From positions 1 to 10,277 of the forward strand of contig JALUFI010000190.1 in NCBI GenBank assembly GCA_027043685.1: DNA of 10,277 nt, read 5' to 3'. Position numbers and translations under genes: made by a program. Below the pieces are notes generated by a model, which did no database searches, was not told where the DNA came from, and saw nothing but the letters and a program-made list of their open reading frames with translations. Shown here one piece after another: positions 1 through 7,172 of this stretch. Numbering within the stretch: position 1 is the first letter of the stretch; each line of letters starts with the position of its first letter. This stretch comes from Pyrodictiaceae archaeon. Lineage in GTDB: Archaea; Thermoproteota; Thermoprotei_A; Sulfolobales; Pyrodictiaceae.

Positions 1-764
1 ACATAGTCCAGGGGCACCAGCGCCACGTGAAGGGGAGCGGCGACCTCTTCGGCGCACTCTACCGCGCCGGGACAGCGGGTGCAGCGGTCTTCCTCGCGGG
101 CCGCATGCACCTAGACATGTTCCCCATATTCACGGGCTCCGTCGGCCTCATCCGCGTCTCCTCCGTCATCGAGACCCCGTTCCGCGAGGGAAGCATCAGC
201 GAGGACTTCCGGTGGACCATCGACCGCGCGCTCGATACCGGTGGGGGGCTCCGCGTGGTCGCCGTCCACTGGGCCTACGCTGATGGCAGCGTGCCCAGGA
301 GCCTGCACGCCTACTGGAGGCAGCAGCTCCGCTGGAGCAGCGGCACGCTCGCCGAGACCCTGGAGACGCTCCCCTCGGTGCTCCTCTCCAGGGGCATGAG
401 TGCCGCGGCGAAGACGGGGTACCTGCTCCAGGGCCTCTTCTTCACCCAGGGACTCTGGGTCTACCTCAGCGTCCTCGCCCCCATCGCCTACCGCCTCCTC
501 ACGGGCATGGCTATGCCTCTCCACTGGCTGCTCGGCACCTACGTCTGGCTGATAGCGATTGCCGCGGTCGTGCTTGCGGGGGGCATAGGGGAGGGCTACT
601 CCTGGAGAAGGCTCGTGGCCACTGGCGTGTTCATTCTACCCATGATATATCTTAGTGGCCTCGTCCACGCCCAGGGGACGCTCCGCGTCCTCCTCGGCAA
701 GGGGAGGGGCTGGGTGGTTACGCCGAAGAGGGGTCGCTATGAGCACCTCTACGGCGAGGCCTAG
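1..764 (+). CDS. Processive family-2 glycosyltransferase, C-terminal part (5' end outside window)
   Basis: The frame is open from the left edge (first full codon at 3), so this is the C-terminal ~254 residues; the GTG at 27 is probably internal. It shows the second half of a cellulose-synthase-like GT2 domain: an SED triad (198-206) at the usual place of the TED catalytic-base motif, then QQLRW (321-335), the acceptor-channel Q-x-x-R-W motif of processive enzymes. Three to four hydrophobic segments follow (about 415-520, 535-590 and 630-690), then a basic tail with the GWVVTPKRG pattern common at the end of such proteins. The family polymerises or transfers sugars from nucleotide-sugar or lipid donors at the cytoplasmic face and may extrude the product. 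Donor and acceptor cannot be read here. It overlaps the archaeosortase gene by 26 bp, so the two are probably co-transcribed. Confidence 0.85.
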   Translation, partial: IVQGHQRHVKGSGDLFGALYRAGTAGAAVFLAGRMHLDMFPIFTGSVGLIRVSSVIETPFREGSISEDFRWTIDRALDTGGGLRVVAVHWAYADGSVPRSLHAYWRQQLRWSSGTLAETLETLPSVLLSRGMSAAAKTGYLLQGLFFTQGLWVYLSVLAPIAYRLLTGMAMPLHWLLGTYVWLIAIAAVVLAGGIGEGYSWRRLVATGVFILPMIYLSGLVHAQGTLRVLLGKGRGWVVTPKRGRYEHLYGEA

Positions 765-1314
765 GGGGCCTCTGCGGCACTGGTACCTAGACCTTGTGCT
801 GGCCTTCACAGCCGTAACCATAGCGGTGCATGTGCTCGAAGACAGTACGCTGGGCCTGCTCCTCACCAGGATGGAGCTGGGCCTCGTCTCCCTCCTAGTG
901 GAGGCCTCGGGGCTCCATGCCCTCGCTGCAGGCTATGACACGCTCCTTGTCTACGGTGGCCGCCACGTGGTGACGATTGAGCTGACCCCGGCCTGCAGCG
1001 GCATATACGCCGCCACGGCCTTCGCTGTGAGCGCCGCTGTGCTGCCCGGCATAGGGTGGAGGCAGAGGCTGAGCGCGGCAGCGGTCTACGCGCCGATAGT
1101 GCTTGCCGCGAACGTCGTCAGGGTGTTCACAGCTGCGGCGATAGGTGCAGCGGACGGGCCCGAGGCTATGAGGCTCTTCCACGACTACGTGGGCTCAACG
1201 TTCTTCCTCGTACTCTACGCGGTCCTCTGGGTTGACTGGCTCTACAGGAGCCTCGGGGGCTCCAAGCACTTCTCTATAGACATTGAGAGGGTTGTGAACA
1301 GGCTGAAGGGGTGA
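739..1314 (+). CDS. Archaeosortase/exosortase family transpeptidase
   Basis: A 191-residue polytopic membrane protein. It carries the three conserved residues of the exosortase/archaeosortase family: Cys86 in PACSGIYA, Arg128 in NVVRVF, and His148 in LFHDYVG, each at or near a hydrophobic helix. In this family Cys-Arg-His is proposed to cleave a C-terminal sorting signal (short motif, transmembrane helix, basic tail) on secreted proteins and pass them to a lipid or other anchor. The ATG at 739 is preferred: GAGGGG lies at 728-733, and the first helix follows a short polar N terminus (LDLVLAFTAVTIAVHVL). The frame stays open back to 655, but that extension is Ser/Arg/Gly-rich and only shadows the upstream gene. 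Its position between glycosyltransferase genes matches the known link of exosortases with surface polysaccharide loci. The subfamily and target motif are not identifiable. Confidence 0.87.
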   Translation: MSTSTARPRGPLRHWYLDLVLAFTAVTIAVHVLEDSTLGLLLTRMELGLVSLLVEASGLHALAAGYDTLLVYGGRHVVTIELTPACSGIYAATAFAVSAAVLPGIGWRQRLSAAAVYAPIVLAANVVRVFTAAAIGAADGPEAMRLFHDYVGSTFFLVLYAVLWVDWLYRSLGGSKHFSIDIERVVNRLKG

Positions 1315-1321
1315 GGCAGCG

Positions 1322-2533
1322 ATGCCCTCGGCGAGGCCAGTTGCCGGCGCTGCGCTGCTCGCGCTGCTAGCCACGGCCCCCCTGGCACTCGCGGCGCACC
1401 GCGGGGGAGTACTCTACGTCGCAACCGATAGCTACGACGCCGGCTTCATAGCCGCCCTCGTCTCCCACGGAGCCCTCCCCGACGGCCCCCTCGTCAACCT
1501 GTCCTGGATAGCCGGCGCCCCGGGCATAGACGCGGGGCTCGTGGCCCTCCCCGACCCCAACTGGGGGCCCGGCGGCATACCCATCGCCGAGGCCGCGTCT
1601 GCGAAGCTCCTCGCCTACATACTCGGCGGCGGCAGGGTAGTCGCGGGCCTCAACGGCGCAGTGCTCCTAAACCTCAGCATGCGCCGCATCGGGCTCCCCC
1701 TGCCCCCAGTGCAGCACACTGCCTGCACGGAGGCGCCCAGGGGCTACAACTACGCGAAGTACGGCTGCCTCCCCAAGCCGGCCTGGGCGAGGCAGGCCAG
1801 GCTCCCCGGAGGCGGCACAGCCTACGTGGCGAGGCTCGGCAGGGGCTGGCTAGTCCTGATCCCGTACAACGCTGTCTGGGCCTACGCCGACACGGGGTCG
1901 AAGGCCTACCTCGAGGCCTACGGGGCCGCAGCCGTTCTCGCGGAACGGCTCCCCGCCGGAGGCGGTGCAGCGGCAAGAGACGCGGCAATCGCCGCCGCAG
2001 TGCTCGCGGCGCTGGCGGCGGCCGCTCAGAGCATGCGGGGCCACGGCGGCGAGGGGAGAAGCAGCGACGCCTCCAGGGACGGGAAGCCCGTGCCCCCTGA
2101 GGCTCTAAGGATACGCGTCCGGAGGGACGAGGCCCTCAGTCATTCTCTCCGGAGACGCATCTACGAGGCGGTGGAGCAGCGCGGCGCGCTCTACTTCAAT
2201 GAGCTCTGGAGGCTCCTAGGAGTCTCAAAGGCTACAGTTGCGTGGCACGTCTCGGTGCTTGAGAGGCTGGGTTTGCTCGCGACGCTGAGGTACAAGAGGT
2301 ACCTCCTCATATACCGGCCGAGCAGCAGCGGCGTCGAGGCCCTGCTCCAGGCCCTCGTCGGCCGCGACCCCCGCGGGCTATGCGTCCTGGTTGACTACGC
2401 GTCCCGCGGCGCCGGCCCGGAGGAGGCTGCCAGGAGGCTCCGGGCGAGCACTCGCGGCGTGGAGCAGCTCTACCGCCTCGTCTCGGAGAACCTGGAGGTG
2501 GCGCGCCGCATATGCGGAGAGCTGCAGCAATAG
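1322..2533 (+). CDS. Membrane-anchored winged-helix regulator with extracytoplasmic sensor-like domain
   Basis: 403 residues with a mixed architecture. Residues 1-25 are a hydrophobic signal peptide or anchor. Residues 26-212 form an alpha/beta domain, presumably outside the membrane, resembling GATase-like/DUF4350-type folds (VALPDP, then KLLAYILGGGRVV at about 95-107). It holds two cysteines, Cys135 and Cys149, that could pair. A short Ala-rich helix at 219-236 would span the membrane, followed by a polar linker (237-262) rich in Arg, Gly and Ser. Residues 268-332 are a convincing winged helix: ELWRLLGVSKATVAWHVSVL is the helix-turn-helix, and LLATLRYKRYLLIY looks like the wing. A further helical region (340-400) could be a second HTH or a dimerisation unit. 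It starts at an ATG 7 nt after the archaeosortase stop, with GGGGTGAGG upstream. The likely role is to sense the cell surface and control this operon; ligand and targets are unknown. Confidence 0.75.
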   Translation: MPSARPVAGAALLALLATAPLALAAHRGGVLYVATDSYDAGFIAALVSHGALPDGPLVNLSWIAGAPGIDAGLVALPDPNWGPGGIPIAEAASAKLLAYILGGGRVVAGLNGAVLLNLSMRRIGLPLPPVQHTACTEAPRGYNYAKYGCLPKPAWARQARLPGGGTAYVARLGRGWLVLIPYNAVWAYADTGSKAYLEAYGAAAVLAERLPAGGGAAARDAAIAAAVLAALAAAAQSMRGHGGEGRSSDASRDGKPVPPEALRIRVRRDEALSHSLRRRIYEAVEQRGALYFNELWRLLGVSKATVAWHVSVLERLGLLATLRYKRYLLIYRPSSSGVEALLQALVGRDPRGLCVLVDYASRGAGPEEAARRLRASTRGVEQLYRLVSENLEVARRICGELQQ

Positions 2534-4185
2534 CGGCGGCGGTCACCGCCGCGGCTCTCTCGCTGGCAATTAGCTTGCCGCCGGTGCTGGGCTCCGGGCT
2601 TCCCAGCTACCGCCTCGGAGTATTCCATAGTGCGACGATAGGCTACTACCTGGAGACCGCGGTGCTGATGAACGAGACCGGGTGGTGGACGAGCCACTGG
2701 TGCTGCGGCTTCCAGGACCTGCTCCGCTTCTACCCTCCCCTGGGCAACGTCCTCCTCCTCGCAGTGCTCCGCGCAGCAGGCTCAGCCGCGGCAGCCACCG
2801 GGCTAGCAATGGCGGTCGCTCTCTCCGTGCTAGCCCTGGGAGCCTCGCTTGCCGGCAGGGAGCTGGGCGGCTCACCCCTGGCCTCCCTCCTCCTCCTGGC
2901 GGGCCTGCTCAGCCTCAACCCCTGGGTCTCAACGATAGCCGTCTACTGGGAGTACACGAGGATACTCGGCGACGGCCTGGCACTCGCCTCCCTCGCCCTC
3001 CTGGACCGAGGCCTACGCGGGGGAGGCGTGAGGGATGTCGCCGCCTCCGCGGCGCTGGCAGCGCTTGCCCTCCTCTCGAGCCTCATCTCGGCTGTGTGGC
3101 TCGCGGCGGCAGCCACGGCCACAGCGGCCTACAGGCTGGCCGAGACCCTCCGGGGCCCCGTGCCCGAGGCAGCCGGGTACCAGCTACGGCTCCTAGCCCT
3201 ATGGCTCCTCGTAGCGGCAGCCGTCTCCTCCTGGTGGCTCGTCCCAGCCCTCGCCCCCTGGGGCCTGGGCCACTACCTCCGCGTAGGCGCCTCGCCATCG
3301 GAGAAGCTGCGCACAGTGCTCCTCGGCGCCAGGGTCTTCCCACCCACCTGGGCCCCGGCGCCGCAGCTCACCCTGCTGGCGGCAGCGCTCACCGCCATGG
3401 CGGCCGCGAGGCGGCTGGGCGCCGCTGGCTGGGCTGCGGCAGCCGTGGCTGTAGTCGCGGCCCTCTACGGCCAGGGCCTCCGCCTCATCCCCCCACTCAG
3501 CCTCCTCCTACTAGCCTCCGCGGCCGACGCCACCCGGTCGCTCAGTGTGCGGGGGAAGAGGCTCCGCGCGGTAGTCCTTGCAGCAGCGCTGGCCGTCCTC
3601 ATAGGGCTCTACGCGGCCCACTACTACCCAGTGTACCGGAAGCTGCTGACCCGCGACTACAGCTACCTGGCGAGCGACGAGTACCGCGTAGCCAGGTACC
3701 TCGAGGCACTGGCCAGGGCTGGGCACCGGGTGAGGGTCTACGCGATGTATGGTCCGAGGCTCCACGGGAACCAGTGGCTCAACGTGTTCGCGCCGAGCGT
3801 GGACCAGGTCCTCAGCGGCTTCATGGAGGGCTGCCTGGACCCGCGTCCGGCGAGGCTGGACTACCTGGTTAAGAACAGCCTCGACTACAGGTCGGTCTAC
3901 AGGCTCCTCCTCGAGCTCCACGTGAACTACCTCTGGGTCGACCGCGCGTGGATGAGCAGCGTGAGCCCCAACACGGTCCAGCTGCTCGCCGAGCACCACC
4001 TAGTGGAGCCCCTACGGGGCCTCAACAAGCTCCTCCACTACAGCCTCGTCTACCGCGTTGTGGGCGCGGCACCGCCCCCGGCGCCGCGCGGCGGCCCAGT
4101 CTTCCTCACCCCGGCCAGGCTCCTGGGCCTCGCGGCCTCCGTGCTCGCCGCCGTGCTTGCCGCCAGGCTCCACCGCAGGCTCTAG
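2512..4185 (+). CDS. GT-C-like polytopic membrane protein (PTPS-related/glycosyltransferase-like)
   Basis: 557 residues. The N terminus is a hydrophobic helix (5-27), followed by an extracytoplasmic loop with WWTSHWCCGFQDLLRFYPPL (58-77). That resembles the W..G.p.f.fYPPL first loop of archaeal membrane proteins related to GT-C glycosyltransferases and the '6-pyruvoyl-tetrahydropterin synthase-related' membrane family. About ten hydrophobic helices follow up to ~370, then a soluble domain (380-520) with SDEYRVARYLEAL and QWLNVFAPSVDQVLSG, and a final helix (535-551) with a basic RLHRRL tail. GT-C enzymes use polyprenyl-linked sugars on the outer membrane face, so a role in surface glycan or protein glycosylation is plausible but unproven. 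It starts at an ATG inside the end of the regulator gene (22 bp overlap), with GGAGGTG at 2494-2500. A second promoter is not apparent. Confidence 0.7.
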   Translation: MRRAAAIAAAVTAAALSLAISLPPVLGSGLPSYRLGVFHSATIGYYLETAVLMNETGWWTSHWCCGFQDLLRFYPPLGNVLLLAVLRAAGSAAAATGLAMAVALSVLALGASLAGRELGGSPLASLLLLAGLLSLNPWVSTIAVYWEYTRILGDGLALASLALLDRGLRGGGVRDVAASAALAALALLSSLISAVWLAAAATATAAYRLAETLRGPVPEAAGYQLRLLALWLLVAAAVSSWWLVPALAPWGLGHYLRVGASPSEKLRTVLLGARVFPPTWAPAPQLTLLAAALTAMAAARRLGAAGWAAAAVAVVAALYGQGLRLIPPLSLLLLASAADATRSLSVRGKRLRAVVLAAALAVLIGLYAAHYYPVYRKLLTRDYSYLASDEYRVARYLEALARAGHRVRVYAMYGPRLHGNQWLNVFAPSVDQVLSGFMEGCLDPRPARLDYLVKNSLDYRSVYRLLLELHVNYLWVDRAWMSSVSPNTVQLLAEHHLVEPLRGLNKLLHYSLVYRVVGAAPPPAPRGGPVFLTPARLLGLAASVLAAVLAARLHRRL

Positions 4186-4203
4186 AGGAGGGTGGAGGCG
4201 TTG
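4186..4203 (+). promoter_or_regulatory. Ribosome-binding site that decides the start of the second GT2 gene
   Basis: GAGGAGG (4185-4191) directly abuts a GTG at 4192, which is too close for normal initiation. It sits 9 nt before an in-frame TTG at 4201, the usual spacing. The TTG is therefore preferred, giving a protein three residues shorter. Confidence 0.5.
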
Positions 4204-5403
4204 ACCCTGCTCGTGCTCGCGGCCTCCCTGCTGGCCGCGGCTCTGGGCCTCCTGGTGCTCGGTCTCTGGCTCCGGGGGCTCCGCGGCCTCGCAGCCAGCG
4301 TTGCCAGCCTGGAGGAGCCGAGGCTATGCGGCAGCCACCCGGCCCCGGTCTCGGTCGTGGTAGCGGCCCGTAACGAGGAGCGGAACATAGGCGTGCTTCT
4401 CGGGAGACTGCTCAGCGTCGGCGACCCTCTCCTGGAAGTCATAGTGGTTGACGATGGCAGCACCGACGCGACGCCCAGGATAGTGGGGGAGTACAGCCGC
4501 CGCGACCCCCGCGTCAAGCTGCTGAGGAGCCCTGGGCCCCCGCCCGGCTGGGCGCCGAAGACCTACGCCCTCAGCCTCGGCGCCTCCGCAGCCAGGGGAG
4601 AGGTGCTCCTCTTCCTCGACGCCGACACCGTGCCCCTGGAGCCCCGGGTACTCGTGGAGGCGGCCTCTAGGACGCCCCGGGGAGCGATAACGGCCTTCGT
4701 CCCCCGGTTCGCTTGCCGCGGCCTCCTCTGCAGGGCCGCCGAGGCCTTCATGACTGGCGTGGCTCACGGCTTCTACGGCTTCAACCGCGTACGCGACCCC
4801 GGGGACCAGCTGGCGTGGATGTATGGCTGCTGCTGGGCCATCCGCAGGGAGACCTACCAGGGCCTCGGCGGCCACGCCTCGGTTGTCTCTAGCCTCGTGG
4901 AGGACCGGGATCTCGCGGCCCACGCGAAGAGGAGCGGTGTCGAGATAGTGCCGGTCGACGCCCGCGACGTGGTATGGGTGTGGAGCTACGAGGACCTACG
5001 CGGCTACGCCATGCTCATAGCCAGGCTTGCAGCCGACAAGGCAGCCTCAACCACAGTGGCTAGGTGGGCGGCCTTCACGGCTGCGATAGCCGTGGTGCTG
5101 CTCGGGCCCCCGGTGCTCGCAGCCCTGGCCCCAGTATCGTCCCCGGCGCTGGCCCCCTGGGTGGTGGCGGCGGCTGCACAGCTGGGCCTCTACGCCGCGG
5201 GGGCGGCGGTGAACCGGGACACGCCGCTCCTCGCACCCCTGGGCCACGTGGGCGCGGCTGCCTCCCTCTGGGGCCTCGCGGCGGCGAGGAAGGGGTTCAC
5301 CTGGAGGGGGCGCCTCTACCGCCCAGGCGGCGGGGCAGCGGCCTCCTCACCAGGAACACCCTCCCACGGAACCGGGTCTCCTCGACCCCATACCTCTCCA
5401 TGA
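4201..5403 (+). CDS. Membrane-bound family-2 glycosyltransferase (CrtQ/HpnB-like)
   Basis: 400 residues from the preferred TTG; the GTG at 4192 is the alternative. An N-terminal membrane helix (2-26) precedes a complete GT-A domain: VSVVVAARNEERNIG opens the fold, VVDDGSTDATP carries the UDP-binding DD (84-85), FLDADT holds the metal-binding DxD-type Asp (140-142), and LVEDRDLA (about 232-239) supplies the acceptor-activating Asp. PPPGWAPKTYAL (113-124) corresponds to the GW.GK.wA segment of CrtQ- and HpnB-type enzymes. Two or three C-terminal membrane helices (290-360) end with FTWRGRLYRP, also typical of that group. It lacks the QxxRW motif, so single-sugar transfer to a lipid or other membrane acceptor is more likely than polymerisation. 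The last ~25 residues are low-complexity (Gly/Ala/Ser/Pro) and are encoded opposite the end of the radical SAM gene. Confidence 0.88.
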   Translation: MTLLVLAASLLAAALGLLVLGLWLRGLRGLAASVASLEEPRLCGSHPAPVSVVVAARNEERNIGVLLGRLLSVGDPLLEVIVVDDGSTDATPRIVGEYSRRDPRVKLLRSPGPPPGWAPKTYALSLGASAARGEVLLFLDADTVPLEPRVLVEAASRTPRGAITAFVPRFACRGLLCRAAEAFMTGVAHGFYGFNRVRDPGDQLAWMYGCCWAIRRETYQGLGGHASVVSSLVEDRDLAAHAKRSGVEIVPVDARDVVWVWSYEDLRGYAMLIARLAADKAASTTVARWAAFTAAIAVVLLGPPVLAALAPVSSPALAPWVVAAAAQLGLYAAGAAVNRDTPLLAPLGHVGAAASLWGLAAARKGFTWRGRLYRPGGGAAASSPGTPSHGTGSPRPHTSP

Positions 5404-6298
5404 GGAGCCTCACAGCCTCCCCAGGCGCCAGCCCCATCTCGGCGGCGAGCCTCTCCACAGCCTCCCTGCTATGGGGGTGCACGCTCAGCACCGCGGCCAG
5501 CCACTCCAGCGCCTCCCCGGGGCCAGCGGCGCGGGGCGGCCTGGGCGGGGGCTCGCTATGGGTGAGGAGCTCCGCATCAACACCCCTCTCCCTCAGGGCC
5601 TCGTGGAGCGCGGTGACAGCCTCCGCGCCAGCCGGCTCCACCCACGGCTCCGCCGGCGGCCTCGTCGGTACGGCGACGTAGGCCCTCGCGGGGCCGAGGG
5701 ACGCTATGAAGTCAGCCACCGCCTCCAGCTCCCCGGGGGCGTCGTTCAGCCCCCTGACGAGCATAGTCTCCGTGAGCAACACGCCCCCGTACTCCTCTGC
5801 GAATACACGGATGCCCTCCAGCACCTCCCGGAGCCGCAGCGAGGGATGAGGCCTGTCAAGCCTCCTCCAAGTCTCCTCCCTCACCGCGTCAACCTTCACT
5901 GAGACGAGGTCGGCCCCGAGGAGGCCCCGGCGCACCTCCGGCAGCCAGAGCAGCGATGCATTAGTGAGCACGGCGACCCTTACACCCAGCTCCCTCTTCA
6001 ACGCCTCAATATCCCTGCCAAGCATAGTGTCGAGCGTCGGCTCACCGTCAGGCACAAAGGTCACGTAGTCCACGCGGCCCCCGTACTCCTCAAGCGCCCT
6101 AGCCACGGCCCTCACGACGGCCTCGGGGCTGCTGTAGGGCCTCCTCTCCACGCTGAGCCGGAGGGTACGGCCGAGCTGGCAGTAGACGCAGGAGTAGCTG
6201 CACACCTTGTAGGGGATGTTGTTCACGCCCAGCGAGACACCGAGCCTCCGGGAACGCACGGGGCCGAACACGAGGCCCCAGGAGCCGTCACCCAACAC
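5297..6298 (-). CDS. Radical SAM protein, COG0731-type, with C-terminal winged-helix-like domain
   Basis: 333 residues from a GTG start (6296-6298). FGPVRSRRLGVSLGVNN is the diagnostic N-terminal signature of this archaeal/bacterial group. The [4Fe-4S]-binding Cx3Cx2C follows as Cys33, Cys37 and Cys40 (VCSYSCVYCQLG). FVPDGEPTL (81-89) is the GEP-type SAM-binding motif, and LTNASLL and SVKVDA give later barrel strands. Residues ~260-318 resemble a winged helix (LAAEMGLAPGEAVRLLMERYGV, then RFRGRVFLV as a wing). The reaction and substrate of this group are not established; it is related to but distinct from the wybutosine enzyme TYW1. The protein is soluble. A GGGGGCGG stretch lies just before the start. 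The gene is divergent from the sirtuin-like gene (105 bp apart), and its 3' end overlaps the glycosyltransferase tail-to-tail by 107 bp. Confidence 0.85.
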   Translation of the reverse strand: MLGDGSWGLVFGPVRSRRLGVSLGVNNIPYKVCSYSCVYCQLGRTLRLSVERRPYSSPEAVVRAVARALEEYGGRVDYVTFVPDGEPTLDTMLGRDIEALKRELGVRVAVLTNASLLWLPEVRRGLLGADLVSVKVDAVREETWRRLDRPHPSLRLREVLEGIRVFAEEYGGVLLTETMLVRGLNDAPGELEAVADFIASLGPARAYVAVPTRPPAEPWVEPAGAEAVTALHEALRERGVDAELLTHSEPPPRPPRAAGPGEALEWLAAVLSVHPHSREAVERLAAEMGLAPGEAVRLLMERYGVEETRFRGRVFLVRRPLPRRLGGRGAPSR

Positions 6299-6360
6299 AG
6301 CCGCCCCCAGGAGAGAGCAGCGCCGACAGCAACTCCCCGGGGGCAGCGGCGCCCCACTAG

Positions 6361-6368
6361 CCTATAAC
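6361..6368. promoter_or_regulatory. TATA-like element in the divergent intergenic region
   Basis: TATAA at 6363-6367 is the only AT-rich patch in the 105-bp gap between the radical SAM gene and the sirtuin-like gene. On the + strand it would place transcription start near 6390, 14 nt before the GTG at 6404. Read on the - strand (TTATAG) it could drive the radical SAM gene with a ~40-nt leader. Assignment rests on position and sequence only. Confidence 0.4.
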
Positions 6369-6403
6369 GCTCCGTCCACCGGCCTGCGCGGCGAGGGGCT
6401 GCG

Positions 6404-7165
6404 GTGACTGGACGCCTGGGACAGAGGCCCCCGGCGGGCGATGCAGAGCCTGTGCAACGAGAAGAGCAGCCCCAAACCGGGGACTGGAGGAGCCTCCTCC
6501 TCTCAACAATGGCCAGCCGTGGCAAGATAGTCCTGGTCGCGGGCCCAGGCCTCGCGGGCATGACGGTGGAGCAGCAGCTCGTAGCAGTGCCCCCGGAGGC
6601 CGGGGAGAACGAGGCCTGGAGAACGCTCGAGCCCCTCGTCGAGGCCTCGCTCCGGGCAGCCAGTGAGCCCACCGAGGAGCTGAGCCTCGCGGCCAGAGCC
6701 GTCCGGGAATCAAGGATAGCTGCCGCCATATACCTCGGCGTAGACGGCGCCCTCTCATGGCTCGCCGCGCGCCGCAGCGACGCAGTAATCGAGGTCTACG
6801 GCTCCGTCACCAGGGCCAGGTGCCCCCGCTGCGGGACACGCATCCAGCTCTCCCGCGCCCCCGGTAGGGCGCCGCGCTGCCCCCGCTGCGGCGCAGCCAT
6901 GCAGCCGGACGCGGTGCCGCCCGGCGGCGAGCCCCTCCGGAGGAAGCTACGGGAGGCGATCTACGAGGCGACCACCGCCGACCTCCTCGTAGCCTGCTGC
7001 CTCGACCAGTGCACCCTGGGCACCACGCTCACGCTCGCGGCGACGCGGTTCACCCGCCTACTCCTCCTCGGCGACGACCCAGTCCTCCGCCCAGCGGCCT
7101 CCGCCACTGCTCCGCCACGGGAGGCGCTCCGCCTCCTAGCAGCGAAGCCCACGGTTCAACAATAA
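6404..7165 (+). CDS. Degenerate sirtuin (Sir2)-like protein, probably not a normal deacylase
   Basis: 253 residues, near normal Sir2 length. The anchor is the Zn-ribbon module: EVYGSVTRARCPRCG, then CPRCGAAMQPDAVPPGGEPL, matching the sirtuin order ELHG-(x)n-CxxC-(x)n-CxxCGG-lrPdvVwFGE-pl; the Zn cysteines are 140, 143, 159 and 162. The catalytic His of LHG is Tyr132. Other key sites also deviate: GAGxS of the NAD loop reads AGPGLAG (46-52), the QN.D motif reads YLGVDGAL (110-117), and the GTS motif after ADLL is replaced by a Cys-rich stretch (VACCLDQC). Active NAD-dependent deacylation is therefore unlikely; a binding or regulatory role, or new chemistry, is inferred. The GTG at 6404 has GAGGGG at 6393-6398; the ATG at 6509 is an alternative that drops a polar N-terminal extension. 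It lies 129 bp upstream of acetyl-CoA synthetase on the same strand. Confidence 0.72.
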   Translation: MTGRLGQRPPAGDAEPVQREEQPQTGDWRSLLLSTMASRGKIVLVAGPGLAGMTVEQQLVAVPPEAGENEAWRTLEPLVEASLRAASEPTEELSLAARAVRESRIAAAIYLGVDGALSWLAARRSDAVIEVYGSVTRARCPRCGTRIQLSRAPGRAPRCPRCGAAMQPDAVPPGGEPLRRKLREAIYEATTADLLVACCLDQCTLGTTLTLAATRFTRLLLLGDDPVLRPAASATAPPREALRLLAAKPTVQQ

Positions 7166-7172
7166 TCTATCA

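Noticed and set aside
655..738. N-terminal extension of the archaeosortase
   Set aside because: It is low-complexity Ser/Arg/Gly sequence reading inside the upstream gene; the ATG at 739 has a good Shine-Dalgarno and fits the family.
2682..3872. 396-residue + strand open frame
   Set aside because: It lies inside the GT-C-like gene in another frame and is Pro/Arg/Gly/Ser-rich without motifs; long shadow frames are expected at this GC content.
4324..4923. 199-residue - strand open frame
   Set aside because: It is antisense to the GT-A catalytic core of the second glycosyltransferase and has no recognisable domain.
6404..7165. Reading the sirtuin-like gene as a decayed pseudogene
   Set aside because: The frame is complete, near normal length, keeps all four Zn cysteines and has a start with a ribosome-binding site; loss is confined to catalytic sites.
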